A DNA stretch of 64,000 nucleotides from Struthio camelus (GCF_040807025.1 NC_090981.1:42883817-42947816), one strand, 5' to 3'; shown: positions 10,351 to 23,728, numbered from the stretch's first letter. Made by a program: numbers and translations. Notes: generated by a model not told the origin, from the sequence alone.

Positions 10351-11750
10351 AGCAGTTGAGTGTTTTTCAAATAAGTTACTTTTTTTAACCAAATCCTTTA
10401 AAATTTTTAATTCAATTTATTGCAAGGGTTTTATGAAACCCTATTTTAAGGGTTTAAACTTTGTCAGGTTGACTAGATTCTCATTTATGGAACTAGTTAT
10501 CTGCTAATTCATGACCAAAGTGAAAATATCTTTCCAAGCAATGTTTTTTCCTATTTGTTTTTATTTGTGGAATTATCCATAAACTTTTTTTTATTATTTT
10601 GCATATTAGGCCCTGAAACTATTTATTTTACATTTTTATATATTCCACTTCAAAACACTTTGTATGAAAAGCAGCTATTGACATTTGTCACAGAAAATAA
10701 TTTTCAGCAACTAGAACAAGCTTTTCTTTCAGTGTTCCTCCCCCTAGTATACTCCCAGCACCTTGCCTGGGACTGCAACAGCCGTGGTATTTTTAGACCC
10801 AAATTTCACAATAAATCAATGTTGAATGGCACCCCAGAGAAGAAGCAGTATTCAGCATCCTGTTTTGCAGTTTGCAAGTGTGTTTTCCTGCGTGTGATTA
10901 GTCGTCATGCATGTGATTAGGTCTTGGAAATGTCCTTTATCTCCGCTAAGTCTGGATGATTTTTATATTTTACATTGTATCCATATCTGCTAAAATTGCT
11001 GTAATGTAGAGCCTAACAGCTAACTTCATTCTGTAGCTTTCTTTTACTACAAAAGATTCCTAAGTCAAATAACAGGAAATCAGTTTTAGAGACAAATGTG
11101 TAGATTTGTTTAACAGGAAAATGGAAATCAGATTAGGTAGCAGTTAGTTTAATGTAGGATTTGCAACAGTGATCTGCCAGGAACAGCAATGGATAAAAGC
11201 TGTCTTCAGTCCCTCCCAAGCGATATGGCATATTCAGATACATTCTCATTTTGTTTAATATTATATTGGGGAGGGTTGCTTTTTTTTCCACAAAAAAACA
11301 GGTTAAATCTTAAAACTACAAGAAACAGCTTCATCTTGCTGGCAGAAAAATTACCCATGCTCTTCCTGTAGTTGTATGCTGGGGATTGGTTTTTAGATTT
11401 ATGACTTAATTGGAACTTTTTTTCAATGCAGTGATATTTTGTTTCATGACAGTGGTTTATTTTTAGCTAGTCAGAAGAGACCATTACTTTCGCAAGGGTT
11501 AGTATTACACGCTAGGAGGGAAGGAAATGTACACTGAAAACAGTTTGACAGTCGTGGAAATTGTTTGCTTCCTTTTGCTCTGTGGTTGGATTTAGCGTAA
11601 GCATAGTTAGGCATTTCCTTAAAGTAGCAACCGTTTTCCTGCATCTTATGAAGCTGCTTTCATTTTACTTTTTGTTTTATAAACTTGAGAAAAATATGTA
11701 AATATTTACCCTTTGTGTACATTTCTTGTTACATATCCCTAGGTTAACCA

Positions 11751-11756
11751 AATAAA
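11751..11756 (+). terminator. F2R: Distal poly(A) signal candidate of F2R
   Basis: AATAAA followed by TTTGTCC, about 1.7 kb after the stop codon. It fits the long 3' UTR usual for this gene; after it the sequence has no further sign of transcript continuity. Inferred only. Confidence 0.45.
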
Positions 11757-11770
11757 TTTGTCCCTAATCT

Positions 11771-14700
11771 ACTACTTCTTGGATATAATTATATCATTGT
11801 AAACTACTTTGGAACTTTAATACTAAGCATGTAAGCCTCTGGAAATTTGGTGGGCTCCATACAATGTAAAAAGGTGGCTAATGTATCAGTCCAGCCACAG
11901 ACTTACCACTCAAAACTTTCAAAATTGTGCTTTCTTTTTTGAGACAGTTTAGGGAGGGGATGAAGTATACCCAGTATTGACTCATAAGTATATATGTATG
12001 TGCATAGGAAATCTTTGGATTTTCCACAGGACTGTAGTGTCTATGTACAGTGGGTCTGTAGTATGCGAAGAAACTCCAATCTCACAGGATTTCTCTGCCC
12101 CTTGTGACTTTGTGGGAAGTACAGTTATTCATCCAGAGACACCAGAATGTTTTGGTTTCAATCCAAAACTGAATCTTATATTTCAGCTAATCCTGACAAA
12201 ACACCAGGCTGATTTCATAGAATGTGAATGCCCATGTTTTTACATAGAAGTTTCACAGTAAAAACAGCATGAAAAGGAGTAAGTGCAAGCCTGTCAGTGA
12301 AACATTATATCCAAAATAGACAATAACTTAAAAATCTTTGATCACATTTTTCTTGAACAGAAGTTGGGAGATATTTTATGTAAATTTGCAACTTTGACTG
12401 AAAACAGCAACTTCACATTACAGCAAACCAAGCAAGGAACTGATTCTGCCAAGTGAGCAGATGGGCTGCTTGCGCTGGTCATAACCCCTGTGCACTTGAG
12501 AACATGTGCAAATGAGCAACTTCTTCCTACCCAAAAGGGCAGAACCATGAGAGGGGTGAAGCACAACTGTTTATTCTCATGACTAAGAACATCAACAAAG
12601 ATCCCAAATAAGATTAACTGAAAAATGTTTACGTACACGTGTATGAACTAGTATCTCATCTCTGCCATGCACAGTACTGACGTTGCGGTCACTGATGATT
12701 CTGGCTTGCATGCAAATAAAAAGAAAAAAAAGGCTGGCACAGCAAATAACCCTTATGTAAAAAGGACTTACAAACCTCACAAGCTCTCTTGACTTTCAGA
12801 TTTACTAGATTAAAGCCTTTGAAAAGTATTTTTATGTTACCTAAGCATGTCTGAAAATAAGACCCTTCTATGTGCACTGGCATCCCACTTTCGTACTGGT
12901 GAGCACTGCAAGTACTTCTAGCAAGCCTACAAACATATATCGTAGCTACATATTGAGAGGTGATTGACAATTCAGTTCCTCCATGGCACGATACCTGCCG
13001 TAATGTATAGGAAATACCACCTGTTCTTAGCAAATGAAGCGTTCACAGTTTTTCCTTCTTTTAAGCTCACAGATACAGTGTCACACCTTTGTGTTCTATT
13101 CGTTTTTTCTTAAGGCTTCAGACTGATCTGACCGCAAAAGCAAGCAAACTGCTACTGCAGAGCACACCTAGCTCACAAGTCAGAAAACTCCTGTGTGACA
13201 GGTGGATTCTCATACCAAGCCCATACCAGCTCAAGTCTTACTGTGCGTAGCCAACTCTGTGGTTAGAAAGTGCTGCGCTTCTCAGTGTCTGTTTTTGCTG
13301 CTGCATTTAGTGGCAAGAGAGCTAGTTTCAGTGAAGCAGCTGCTCAGCATCAGCAGCCTGCTGAGCCGGTCCCTGGCACCATGAGCCTTAAAAAAGAGCC
13401 TAACCACTCAGCTTGGCAGCCAGCACAGACAATGTGGTATCCATTTCAAAGAAGCTGAACTAAAAAAAGTGCATTTAGACTGATAAGGTCAAGCTCAAAG
13501 GAAAAGCTAAGCACTTCTTAATGCTCACTGTACCCCTGCGCTTCTGTCAGAGAAAGAAAATGAGCAGCTTGTTTGGATGTGTGTCTGTGTGAAATTCTGA
13601 CTACAGCCAAAAGAAATGAAACCTCTCTGCGGTCACATGCTGTTAGGCCCATACCCTTTCTTCCTCATACCTTATTTCTTCATAATGGGGGAATTAAGCT
13701 GCATCGTTTTCTACATGAAGCAAGCTAAAAACTTTCTGGCAAATAACATTTGGAGCTGACGAGGTGTCAGGCGCTACAAATGCGTTAAAAATATCTTGCT
13801 AACGTTGCAGATAGGACAGGTCCATGCTAAGTGATGTTGGCTGGAGATGTGCGGGGGTGAGATTTGTAACTAGCATGATTCTTGTTAGCAAAACACCTCA
13901 TCTAGCTGCTGCCACTGGTATAACTTATTTCACAGCAGAAGACTTGCTTCTTGTAGCCTGGCAATTTTGCGGGAACTGGTGCGTTCACCCTAGGAGCATT
14001 TTATTGCTTAATTCTTCCAAGCATGCATCTACCATTACACGTTGCTCTCTGTAACCTGACTGCAGAAAAAGTATGGACAGCTGTCTGTTAAGTCTGCTTT
14101 CTCTAGTTAAAGCTAGCCCTTACCCAGAACTGTGAGCATGAACGGAAAGTTTGTTAGTGGTGTTCTGAATCTGTTGCTGCTGGCTTGCTCCCTTCTTGTA
14201 GTGACAGAAAGTGAGAGCCAGCTGGTGGGTTGCAAACGACAGCCAGCTCAGCCATCACGCTCTCTCAGGGCTGAGGGAGAGAGAGGAGCCAGGTAGGCCC
14301 AGATATTTGGGCAAATTTCTTGGTAATGCCTTTATACAGGTCATTTTCGTCTTTTGTGTTTTGACCCCGCAAAACGCTAAGCAAATAGAAAAAAGAAATC
14401 CAGCAAATGAAAAAATTAATGGGACTTGTCATGCACTTAAAATCAATCACCCACACAAAGGTTTTTTCATGGAACGTGGCGTTTTGCAAGTGCTAGAAGT
14501 GGTTTAGTTACAGCTAACAGCTGGAGAAGCTGAGCAAATAACATGCTATAATCCGAGGCAACACTAGAGGGCATTAAGATAACGAGGTTCAGCTGTTGAA
14601 ATGGGGCTCCCTGGGGAGGAGCTCCTTAGCATCCACATCAGAAACAGCAGGCTGAACTGTGAAACACTACTCATCCCTCTGTAAACAAACACATGGATTT

Positions 14701-15195
14701 GCAAGGTGGAAAAGTACGGGGAAAATGGGTGAGTTTGTTTTAACCTGAAAAATTATTCAGCAAAATTTTGGGGAATCCTTTTATTTTCATCTTTGTGCTA
14801 CCAGCCTTATAACAAGATGTCCCTGAGCCACTGGAGCACCACAAGTACTCCTCTCTCCTCAAAAGGAGAGTGCCGTTATTCTCAAGTGCATTGCACGCCA
14901 TAACTTAACTCTGAGGCGTGAACTGATAAAGTTAATATGCAATGAAAATCTGTCTTGGCATTTCTTCGCCAAAATAAAAGTGAATTAATTTGAGCCAAAT
15001 TCATCTCTGTACTGTAGTTAAGTCTGGAGGTCTGGAGAATTGACTGCCCTTGTTTGATTGTTTGGAGGGGTTGTGCTGGGAATTTAGGGTTTGGATTTTT
15101 TGTCTTAATTAATGTATTTATTTTTTACCCTATTATTATGTGCTAGAGGCAGCAATTCTTGGGAAGGTCTCATCTGACTAAGTCACTGGTTGGTT
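11771..15195. other. Intergenic, nothing recognised
   Basis: Unique AT-rich DNA. Open frames in it are short, lack splice-bounded structure and match no family I recognise. No clear repeat. Confidence 0.5.
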
Positions 15196-16013
15196 TTTTA
15201 GTACGCACTCAGTTTATACCTCTGTAGGTGTGGGGCCTCCCTTAGCCCCACGTACCTGTTAGGCGGGATATCAGAAACCAGCTGTGCCACGAGTGGGAAC
15301 CGCCGCTGCCACAGACCCGGGGTGGGACTCTGCGGCTGGCGTCCTTCCAGGCAGCCCCGTGTCCGTTTGGGAATGGCCATGCTGATCTGCAGGGTGCACC
15401 TGCTTGCCGCCTGCTCCCACCGTAAGCCGCTGTTTGCCGATGCCTTCCCAAGCGCTGGTCGCCTCTTGTCCGAGGCATCTCCCGCCCAGTCCTTCTCCCA
15501 GCCACTCAGCGAGGTGCCTTCAGGATTCGCTTTTTCTTGTGGATTTCACTTCCAGTTAGTGTTAGTCTTTACCCACTACAACTTAACTCACCAATGTAAA
15601 TGCTTCTGTTTTGGTACGGTTGACTCTTGCGTTTTTTTTTCCTCTTCTCTTTTCTCTTATACAAGTCACGGTTTTTACTGTCTATTCCAGACTTTCACTG
15701 CTTGTTAACATTGCTGTAAAGTTGTCTAAAAGATGTGTTGTTGCCTGCAGCAATCTTGTGGATTTGTGAAGTGGTACCATTCCTATCTGACACGTTTTCC
15801 AGGAGCCATAAAATGCGATAAATTTGTTAATTCAGAACATCTGGTTCGCTAGCCTAACTGCGGCAATTGTATAGCATATAAGTGCTATACAGCTGCATGA
15901 ACCACATGGTACCGACAACCTATGCAAATGTATTACTTTTCCTGTAACTTTTTAAAAACAGAGAGTCTAATTCTATTTAAAAGAACAGAAAGACATGAGT
16001 CTTTCAGGCCTTG
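15196..16013. other. Intergenic with a moderately GC-rich patch (15230-15520)
   Basis: A GC-rich patch with several CpGs at about 15230-15520 is followed by AT-rich DNA. No protein family recognised on either strand. It is the first of three GC-rich patches reaching to 17420. Confidence 0.4.
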
Positions 16014-16085
16014 GTGAGGAAGGAGAGAGACAGCAGTAGAAAGAGAGCGAGAGGAAGAAAGAGAGCGAGAAAGAAAGAGGAGTGA
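16014..16085 (+). repeat. Purine-rich (GA/GAAA) imperfect microsatellite
   Basis: About 70 bases of almost pure purine, built of GAGAGA, GAAAGAGAGCGAGA and AGAAAGA units. Such tracts are length-variable and can form triplex structures. Confidence 0.85.
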
Positions 16086-16439
16086 GAACTCAGTTACCTA
16101 GACTTTGACGTTGTTTTATCTGCCTGTTCAATTGTTAAGAAAACTTCTTCCTTCAGAATGATATTTTAGCTATATTTCCATGAATATTTTTCTTGTATAC
16201 TTTCAGTATAAGTCACAGAAGGAATAAACCTTCATATCAGTGAAAATCATATCACTTCTTTCAAATTATTCTCTTTTTTGTTGTTTCTTCCACCTTTGCA
16301 TTTGGTCTCAATATGTCCCATTTGTAACATGAAACAGCTTTTTTTTGACGCTGCGGGCACAAGACAAAGCCTGTAAAAGCATTTCCCAGAGATGAGGTTT
16401 ACTTTTCTCTTATGATTTCACAGCGAACTCCGCAACATC

Positions 16440-17430
16440 TTCTTCTTTTAAACATCTGAGCGCTTAAGCCAGGCGCTCTAGGGCGAGAGGCACCAACAAA
16501 CTGTTGCGACTAGATCGCACGCCCGGGCTGAGGAGGACGAGGGGCAGGCAGGATGAAGGCAGCCTCTGCCCTCCTCCCTCGCCGTGGCCAGGCTCCCTGC
16601 TGCAGCGCGGGCTGTCCCGCTGAGCAGCGCGTGAGCTCTGGGAAACAGGTCATGCGGCAAGCAGGCCTGTGGCTGCGGGTTTCCAGGGCTCGGGAGCTTG
16701 CTTGGCCTTGCACGTGGGACAGCCGCGCCGGGGGGTGCTCAGAGGCAGAGCGGGGCCCGTGGTGCCTGGCGGGCTGCCTCTCACCTCGCGGAGCAGTGGT
16801 TTTGGCTGTTCCTGTGGGCAGGCTGGGGCCCACTTCACCTGTCCTTGAGTTTCAGAAGACTTCCTTAAGGCTGAGCCACCTTTGTTCGGAGGAAGTAGGA
16901 CTTAGCTCATCAATAACGCAACAGAGGAGCTTCTTCTGCCTGAAATGGTGTGGTTTTCCCAGGCGATGCTCTCGGCTATGCTGATTTAAGGCTTTCCATT
17001 GACTGAGGAATGATCTCCCTTGGTCAATGTGCCTAAGAAAAGAGCTTGGCTGCCTCCAGTTTCACTTCAGCATCTCCTAGCGCCAGCGACATACAGACAT
17101 CCCATGTTTGCCCCTCCCCTGCCAGGAACAGTTTCTTGCATCCGCTCCCGTGATGGGGGCGGAGGAGGGAGGGGATGCACAAGCGAGGTGGGAGCGTGGA
17201 GCTGGAGGGGGCATTCCCCTGGGGCGAGCGGGCTGGCGCAGCCTCGCTGGCGCCCAGGCCTCGGGGCGAGCTGTGGGGTCCGGCCGGTGGCTGGGGTCGC
17301 CCACCGTGCGGCCGCCCCGGAGCGCGAGGCAGGGACCTGCCTGGCAACCTCGCGCCCGCCTCGGGGGCTGGCTGGTGCCGAGTGCAGAGTCGCTTACCAG
17401 ACAGCTTAAATTTAACGCGTTATTACAGCC
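16440..17430. promoter_or_regulatory. Orphan CpG-rich patches between F2R and F2RL1
   Basis: Two GC- and CpG-rich blocks (about 16440-16810 and 17130-17420) stand out in AT-rich intergenic DNA. The second includes GGGGGCGGAGG, GCGGCCGCCCC and CCTCGCGCCCGCC, typical of CpG-island promoters. Open frames of 100-155 codons occur on both strands, but such lengths are expected in GC-rich DNA and none resembles a known protein. It may be a promoter of a noncoding transcript, a distal enhancer, or simply a GC-rich segment. Confidence 0.35.
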
Positions 17431-17834
17431 GGGACGGCAGCGCTCTCCAGCAGGCACTTCTTGTGTTCCTCCTGTGAATGCAGAAAGCAGGTGTTTTGTG
17501 AGAGAGAAGCAGAAATAATCACTGATAAAGGCACCCAACCCCATGGACTAAAGCCAAAGCTTCTCTAGCACATCATGTGAGTGATGTTACACGAGTCACA
17601 CGTGGCAATGAGAGCCCAAGCATCAAGCAAATTAAGTTTTTAAGGATGATCTTTCCCTTTCTCATAAGGATGATCGTTTCATGGGGAAGCATCCTAAGCT
17701 AACCCTTATAGACAAAGCTGAAACATTGTACATGAGGGTCCTTGCTCTTGGACTCGTCAAACAAATGCTTTGTAGACAAAGGTGGGGAGAAATATTATTT
17801 CTGGCCTTTGAGTAAATATTTGCTTAGAAGTGTG

Positions 17835-17857
17835 TTTTTTTTTTTTTTTTTTTTTTT
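17835..17857 (+). repeat. T23 homopolymer
   Basis: A run of 23 T in unique sequence. I see no adjoining retrocopy body or target-site duplication, so it is treated as a simple repeat. Confidence 0.95.
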
Positions 17858-19467
17858 GCTGTTACTTGCTGTATCGGGCAAGAACTTATCGTACTTGTGA
17901 CATGTTTAGACTAGAGAACGGTAAGGACTGCTTGATTTGTCCTGTGGTTGATTTAAATCTTGATCTCTGCCACAGCCCCAGCCTTGTAGCCAACTCTTTC
18001 AGCAGGAAGTAGGGTTGCTGGTTGTTTTAAGGCCCTACTGAGTGCTGCGGGCTGCTCACCTGGACAGGTACCAGTGACAAAGGTGAACGTTTACTCTGGC
18101 AATTCCCTTCACTGCACAAAAACACTAATTGTACAAAGACTGAGTGTATTGGCAGGGCTGTGAGCCCTGGAGGGGCAGGGCTCTGTTTCTCTGCTCCCAG
18201 CTCCTATCGTCATCGAGTCACTACTCAGTCCAGAAGAGCTTTCTAGGCTTTATTGCTGGGGTTTCTCTCAGAGCTACTACCTACACAGGTTTTGCCCACA
18301 TCTGGGTTTTGGTATCCTCAGCTTGCGCGTAGGTGTAGCAGCCAGTCCTGTGAAGGCGTATAACCGTTCCTTTAACCAAAGGCACGTTGTTACGCCCTGC
18401 GGTTCCAGTGAGATCTAGCACGATCCAGACCAGCATCGCCAAGTGTGTCAGAAATACTCCCTCTGTAGTAACTTCTGCAAAAATTCCCTGCCAAGTAGAA
18501 AGCCCAATTACATAACCATCCAAACACTGAGCTGTTTTACTGATTAACATGTGAAAGGATGTATTCTTGCCGTACTTCTTGTCAGTGTATTACGATCCCA
18601 CAAAAAAGCAGGCTGGGGAAAAGCTGGCAGTAGAAAAACACTCTCAGTGGAGTGGAGTGGACCACTCTCAGTGGTCAGTGGAGTAAATGTATCTTCTGCC
18701 TTCGGTAGAGGATGTGGTAATAATTAGTAACCATGAGACTGCAGCCTTAACAGTTTGCACTATTGTGTTCAAGGGGTTTTCCATACTTTGTGCTCGGTCT
18801 TGGACAGAACTGCAGAGCCTTTTACCTGCTCTGCTTTTACCCGTGCACTAAATTGCTGCTTTTGCAAGTTTCTAAGTTGGTACTACAAATAGACTCACCA
18901 TCTACTTAAATGGACATGACCCAATAGATAGATCCAGAAAGCCTCTCCCAAAGCCAGAGCCCAGCTCAGGGCTCTGCACACACAGTCAGGACGAAAGGGA
19001 GAAAGGCGAGTGTGTCGCTGCGGATGAGAGAGGTTTAATCACTTAGCCCATTCCCACTGAAGGTTTTGGTAGCAACTGAGGTGCCTAAATCCAAGAGCAT
19101 GGCTCTTAGCGCTCCTGCTTAAAAGGGGCAATTTAGGGGATTTTTGTTTGTTTGTTTTCGGCTGTGGAGTTGATCTTGCATTTCAGAGCTGAACACTGGC
19201 GCTCCTGAAAGCGGCTGAGATTTAGCAGACATCCGTATCAGTCCACTCTTAGTATCTCTCTCTCAGGCCACTGTGTGCTGATTACGGTGACTGGCATTCA
19301 CGGACTCTTCCCTCTTACCATGCACCCGGGAGACACGCAGTGGTGTAATTTCCTAATCAGTTCCCTTGTCTTCAGATGATATAGGAACAGATCCACATTC
19401 ACAGTTCTGTCCTTATTTTGTAATCTAGCCAAATAAAGATAAACACATCTGTTCTAATAGTGGTGTT
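17858..19467. other. Intergenic, nothing recognised
   Basis: Unique DNA. A short imperfect repeat of AGTGGAGTGG and CACTCTCAGTGG occurs at 18638-18686. No gene or transposable element recognised. Confidence 0.45.
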
Positions 19468-19545
19468 TACCCTGCTTGAGCAGGGGGGTTGGACCAGATG
19501 ATCTGCAGAGGTCCCTTCCAGCCTTGGCTGTTCTCTTATTCTGTT
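19468..19545 (+). mobile_element. CR1 3'-end fragment
   Basis: The segment holds CCTGCTTGAGCAGGGGGGTT followed by GGACCAGATGATCTGCAGAG, GTCCCTTCCAGCC and a decayed octamer-like end (TTCTCTTATTCTGTTAC). This is the conserved CR1 tail in sense orientation. Only about 75 bp remain, so it is a severely 5'-truncated insertion. Confidence 0.88.
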
Positions 19546-20044
19546 ACCCAGAACACTCACAAAATAAGTGGCTTAGTCAGACTATTGTGTAATGGTGATT
19601 GTCATGATGAGTCAGAAATGTAATGATTCACATTTATAATACAACAACAAAGCTAATAATCATGAAAACCTTTTCCTCTAATAAATGCTTAGCCTCCCCG
19701 CTTCTGTTCCTGTTGACTCCTGCGTCTGGATCCTAGCTCTTTTGGAAAGGTCCAGTTGCCCACAAGACAATAAATGGATCCATAGGTAGAACATATGCTT
19801 TGAAAGGGCTCAGAAGTTACATGGCTATAGCCCTGATATAGACAGATAGAAGTGGGATAGATTCAGCTATCCCACTTCTGTAGTCTGTATAGCAACAAGA
19901 AACACAGAGGAGCAAAATTAGGAGACAGACAGAGCTAGCAAAGAGTATCTGGGCATCTCATGGCAAAACACCCACAGCAGTAATCATAAGAGTATACAGG
20001 AATAGTAATGTTCAGGTGATGGGGAACTCTAATCTCCCTCAGCA
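19546..20044. other. Intergenic, nothing recognised
   Basis: Unique AT-rich DNA. A near-palindrome around 19850-19885 repeats TATCCCACTTCTG and its complement AGAAGTGGGATAG. No gene seen. Confidence 0.4.
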
Positions 20045-20400
20045 TCTGAAGCTGGCCTATTCATTTCCCTTTCTCTCTGTAGTTACCTTTTACGTATTTA
20101 AAGATTCCTACTGGTCTTCTTATTTCTAGACTGAGCAATTCTAATTCTTGCAAACTTTCTAAAATAGATTGCTCTCTAGACCTCTTATTTTCCTTCCCTG
20201 TCCTCTCTGTTTGATCTATATCTTTCCTGAAATATGGTGCCCTCAGTGGGGCAGTGCACTCCTGCTGAGGCCTTGCTGATGCTGAATACATTGACGTGGC
20301 TCATTTTCCAGGCTGTACTCCTCTTGCTACAGCTAGTATGCTGTTTGTCTTTTTTTGCAACAGCGCAACATAGCTGACTGATAATCAGCTTTTGTTCCTC
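20045..20400 (-). mobile_element. Ancient CR1-like LINE fragment
   Basis: On the - strand this resembles the C-terminal ORF2 region of old CR1/L3-type elements. The protein read shows ESLQELELLSLEIRR...IFKYVKGNYRE. On the + strand, order-preserving matches to CR1 are CTTTCCTGAAATATGGTGCCC, CTGCTGAGGCCTTGCTGATG and TTTTTTGCAACAGCGCAACAT. Many substitutions and a broken frame show great age. Boundaries are approximate. Confidence 0.7.
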
Positions 20401-23400
20401 CTCATTCCACGCAGATGGTGCAAATTGAGGCTTTGAAGCTCAGTGGGGGAAGAATCGGTTCAGTATAGAAGGCCCTTTTGGTAAGCAGCTCTGTAGCCCA
20501 ACAAAATTTCTTAAGTACAAGCATTAGTGTTGGAAATGCAGCTGTAGTAGGACCCAGACCCAAATTAACTGTCAGTTTCACACATTTTCCTGATTCATCT
20601 GCCTTCAGAGAAAGTTGATATACAGTACTTTGTAATGACCTCTTCGTATATCTTCAGTGATTGAATAGAGGCACTAACCTATGCTAATCTCTCTTGACAC
20701 TTACCTGCTGGCAAAAATTAGTTATTTAAGTTCTCTGTCTTGCCATTCTGCTTGTTGTAACAATAATGAATAGTATTTTTGGGACTAAGCCATTTTTACT
20801 GCTGTAGCGGCACTGTAACTTCTTCTAATGCTCCAGGCATTTCCAGTGGCCTCTACACTAATCAAACTGAGCACACCCCAGGCTTAAAACGTATTGGTTG
20901 GAAACGTTGTACTGCGTTTTGTCAAACTAATTACAAGATCTTAATCTTTAGATTTGGATTTAACATTTCACAAGCATTAAATCAACTGTATTAAAAATAT
21001 AAACACAGAAAGATAGAGATCTTTGAACTTCTGGGAAGAAAACAGACTGTTTGAGGGGCTGGACACGCACACTGGAGCTACTGCTCATGCTTTTCCTTCT
21101 TTGGTTCTTTCCACAAGAGAAGTATTCAGCCTTGTCTTCCCCAGCCAGATTCAAAAGCCCAACCACTCTCTCTTTAAAAAGTAGTTCCTGTCATATCTGG
21201 TTGCTCCAGTCATGTACATAATGAAATCCATTTAATCTCCCAAAATAATTCGTCACAATTTCTATCATGCCATATATTTAGGAATTTAAAAAAACAAGGT
21301 TTTTCTGAATGATCTGAAAGGCTTTTTGTTGTTGTTTTGGGGGAGTTTTTTTGCAAAGCATTTTGAGATGATTGTCTTTTAATTTAAACACAACTAAATA
21401 TTCTTTTATAGCCCTTTAAAAAGCAATTAACAGTTGCAATGTGTGTTGCTTAATCCCTAAGGCTCGGTTCCTTAGAGGCTAGCCCCAGTAGCTGATCAAC
21501 TGTCATGTTTTCATCCCATGAAAGTTAGTGGCAAAATTCCTATTAGCCAGGTTCTCAACTCATACTTTTAACAAGGGTGTCAAGAACTGAGAGCCTTTGG
21601 ATTTCAGGAAACCCAGATAATGGCAAGTATTCACCAACTTCACTTGGAACCTTGCTTTCATTATGGCAAAAATAATGAAATAATAAATCTTTCAGAGGAG
21701 CAACAGTAGCTACAAAGGATTAATTGTTCATTTAAATCTGGGAATGGATAAGCATAAATAAAAGGACTGCCTATTGTATATCGTTTAGATGTATTTGACT
21801 GCTGAAAATCATCAGAAAAGGCAGATAACGGTGTAGTCAGGAACAGGCTTGCTGGGCGTGACTAGGCTGAGAGAGCGTGAGTCCTTTCCTTTAGCACCGT
21901 CCAGTGGGGCAGGGATCCTGGATCCTGTGATAGGGACGAGACTGCATCCCGTGTCACCTGACGTGTTTTACCATAGCAGCAATACTTACGCATGGGTGGA
22001 GAAAAGAAAGCAGAAAACGGAAATGTGTTTCCCAGTTGCCTCCTGTGCCGTGTGAGCTCTTCTACTCCGTGCCAACAGTGTAATGTCAGTAGTGGATGGC
22101 ATCGCTCCCATCCGTTTCCCTACTTCTGCTCTTCAGGCTGGGTTTTTCCTCATAGTGAGCTGAATGTGTGTTTTGATAGCACTTAGAAAATTCAGCAAAA
22201 ACAAGGCACCTACTGAGTATGCCATTGTGTAATCCTTGCCCTTAAGAGCTGATAATTGCAAATCCAAGAAGTTTTATTATGGGGCTTACAATAACTAGTA
22301 CTCTCTCTTAAAGTTTCAGTGCCGCGCTTAGTTAAATGAGAATTCATTTCTGTTTAAAAAAAAAAAAAAAGAGTTCTAACTTTCCCACAGGAAAAAAAAA
22401 TCCTTTAAAAATGTGACTTGTGTATATTCTAATGGCTCCAAATAAAAAGCTGATGTTTATTATTTGTGAAGTAGTACGAATCTGGGCAGGGATGGTCAGG
22501 ATGTTCTTTTTAACCCTTGTGTATAGAAATGTTGTTACCACTGTCTAGTTTTCAATAGATGTGATTTTTTTTCCAATTGCTTCTTTGCGGTAGCTTTTTG
22601 GGAAGTGGAGAGAGAGGCTTAAGAAAAGGGAACATACAAGCCAGTTAAAAAGCCATAAACTATCCAGCTTAAACGAAAAGTATGATGTATTTAGCATTAT
22701 GTTACAAAAGTCAGCGATGAGATTGGGGTACGCAATGCTCTTGAGTACCTCTTGGGGATGGACCTGAAAGTCTTGTGAAGTTTTGCTGTACATTAGTTGA
22801 TCATTTCAGTGCTGTAGGCACTGCAAAGGTGGAAAGCAATGCATAGATCTTCCCTTAGCTTTTGTGTTTCCTATTTTTAAGATTTTATGTTTGTTAGCTC
22901 ACATCCTGCCTTTTCACTGTTAATAAATAGGATGAGGGATGCCAGTGTGCCAATGAACGCCTAAGTACTTTAAACAAAGTGGAATAGTTTTAGCAGGAGA
23001 AAACAAAAATGTCCCAGCTTTACAGTACCTTATAACTCAGACGTACAAGCACTGTCTTAGTATAAGGAGAGACGTGGGGTGAAATCCCTTTTACAGACTG
23101 ATCTTAGATCTTCACTATCCTAAAGGTAATGGGTAAAAAACAGAGCTGTTCCTCTTCATCCTCTTTCTCTGTGGATTTTCTTCTTAAAAGGGAGAAGTGA
23201 GTTGAGAGCTAGAAGGCACTAAGTTGGTTTTGCCATGGCCAGTAGCCTGAGCTGGACCTGGACGTCCCTGGAGTTCGGCACCTGATCGCCAAGCGTGGGG
23301 GGCTGGTGGTGCGTTTCCCCTCAGCACTTCCTAGCAGACCTCATGGGCACCACCACCCCTAGCCCAGTGCCTCTACAAATCCCACTCTGAAGCACAGAGG

Positions 23401-23651
23401 TTTTTCTCCTGTTTTGTAGGAGCCTGGCTGTTTACTCTGGTGTCAGGCTCTTAAAAAGCAGAGCCAGCAGACCGCTTCGTCCCCAGGGTCCACTCGTACG
23501 GCTTGTCCTGACCTCTATCGTTCCACACAAATGTACAAACAACCTCCAGTAAGGCCAGAGGAAGCCGTTCTTCCCCGCATGCCGTGACTGCACTGCAGCT
23601 CACCCTGGGATCACAGGCGCACACGGTTCCTGCTCTGCCCTGCCCCGTGCC
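20401..23651. other. Intergenic, nothing recognised
   Basis: Unique DNA with a run of about 15 A near 22355-22369. Open frames here are short and unsupported. Confidence 0.45.
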
Positions 23652-23728
23652 GGTCCCACCTCCCAGGTCCTATGTCGCAGGTCCTGGGTCCCACCTCCCG
23701 GTCCCATGACCCAGGTCCCAGGTGGGCC
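23652..23728 (+). repeat. Small degenerate GC-rich minisatellite
   Basis: Units of the form GGTCCCACCTCCC and CAGGTCC(T/C) recur over about 75 bp, with GGTCCCACCTCCC present twice. It produces overlapping open frames on both strands that are an effect of the repeat. Confidence 0.7.

Larger units (their letters stand above)
10036..11770 (+). other. F2R: Probable F2R 3' UTR
   Basis: AT-rich sequence after the stop codon with no other coding signal. It contains AU-rich stretches, a tandem duplication (listed separately) and poly(A) signals AATAAA at 10345-10350 and 11751-11756. A 3' UTR of either about 0.3 or 1.7 kb would fit, and human F2R has a long one, so the distal site is favoured. The true end needs transcript data. 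Confidence 0.6.

Noticed and set aside
16553-17544. Overlapping frames of 100-155 codons in the orphan GC-rich region
   Set aside because: Same composition effect; no splice signals in frame, no family resemblance and no shared codon bias. The region is kept only as possible regulatory DNA.
17835-17857. Poly(T) as the tail of an antisense processed retrocopy
   Set aside because: No gene-like or retrotransposon body adjoins it on the downstream side, and no flanking target-site duplication is visible.
18638-18686. Short AGTGGAGTGG repeats as a minisatellite
   Set aside because: Fewer than three clean copies; too short and irregular to call.
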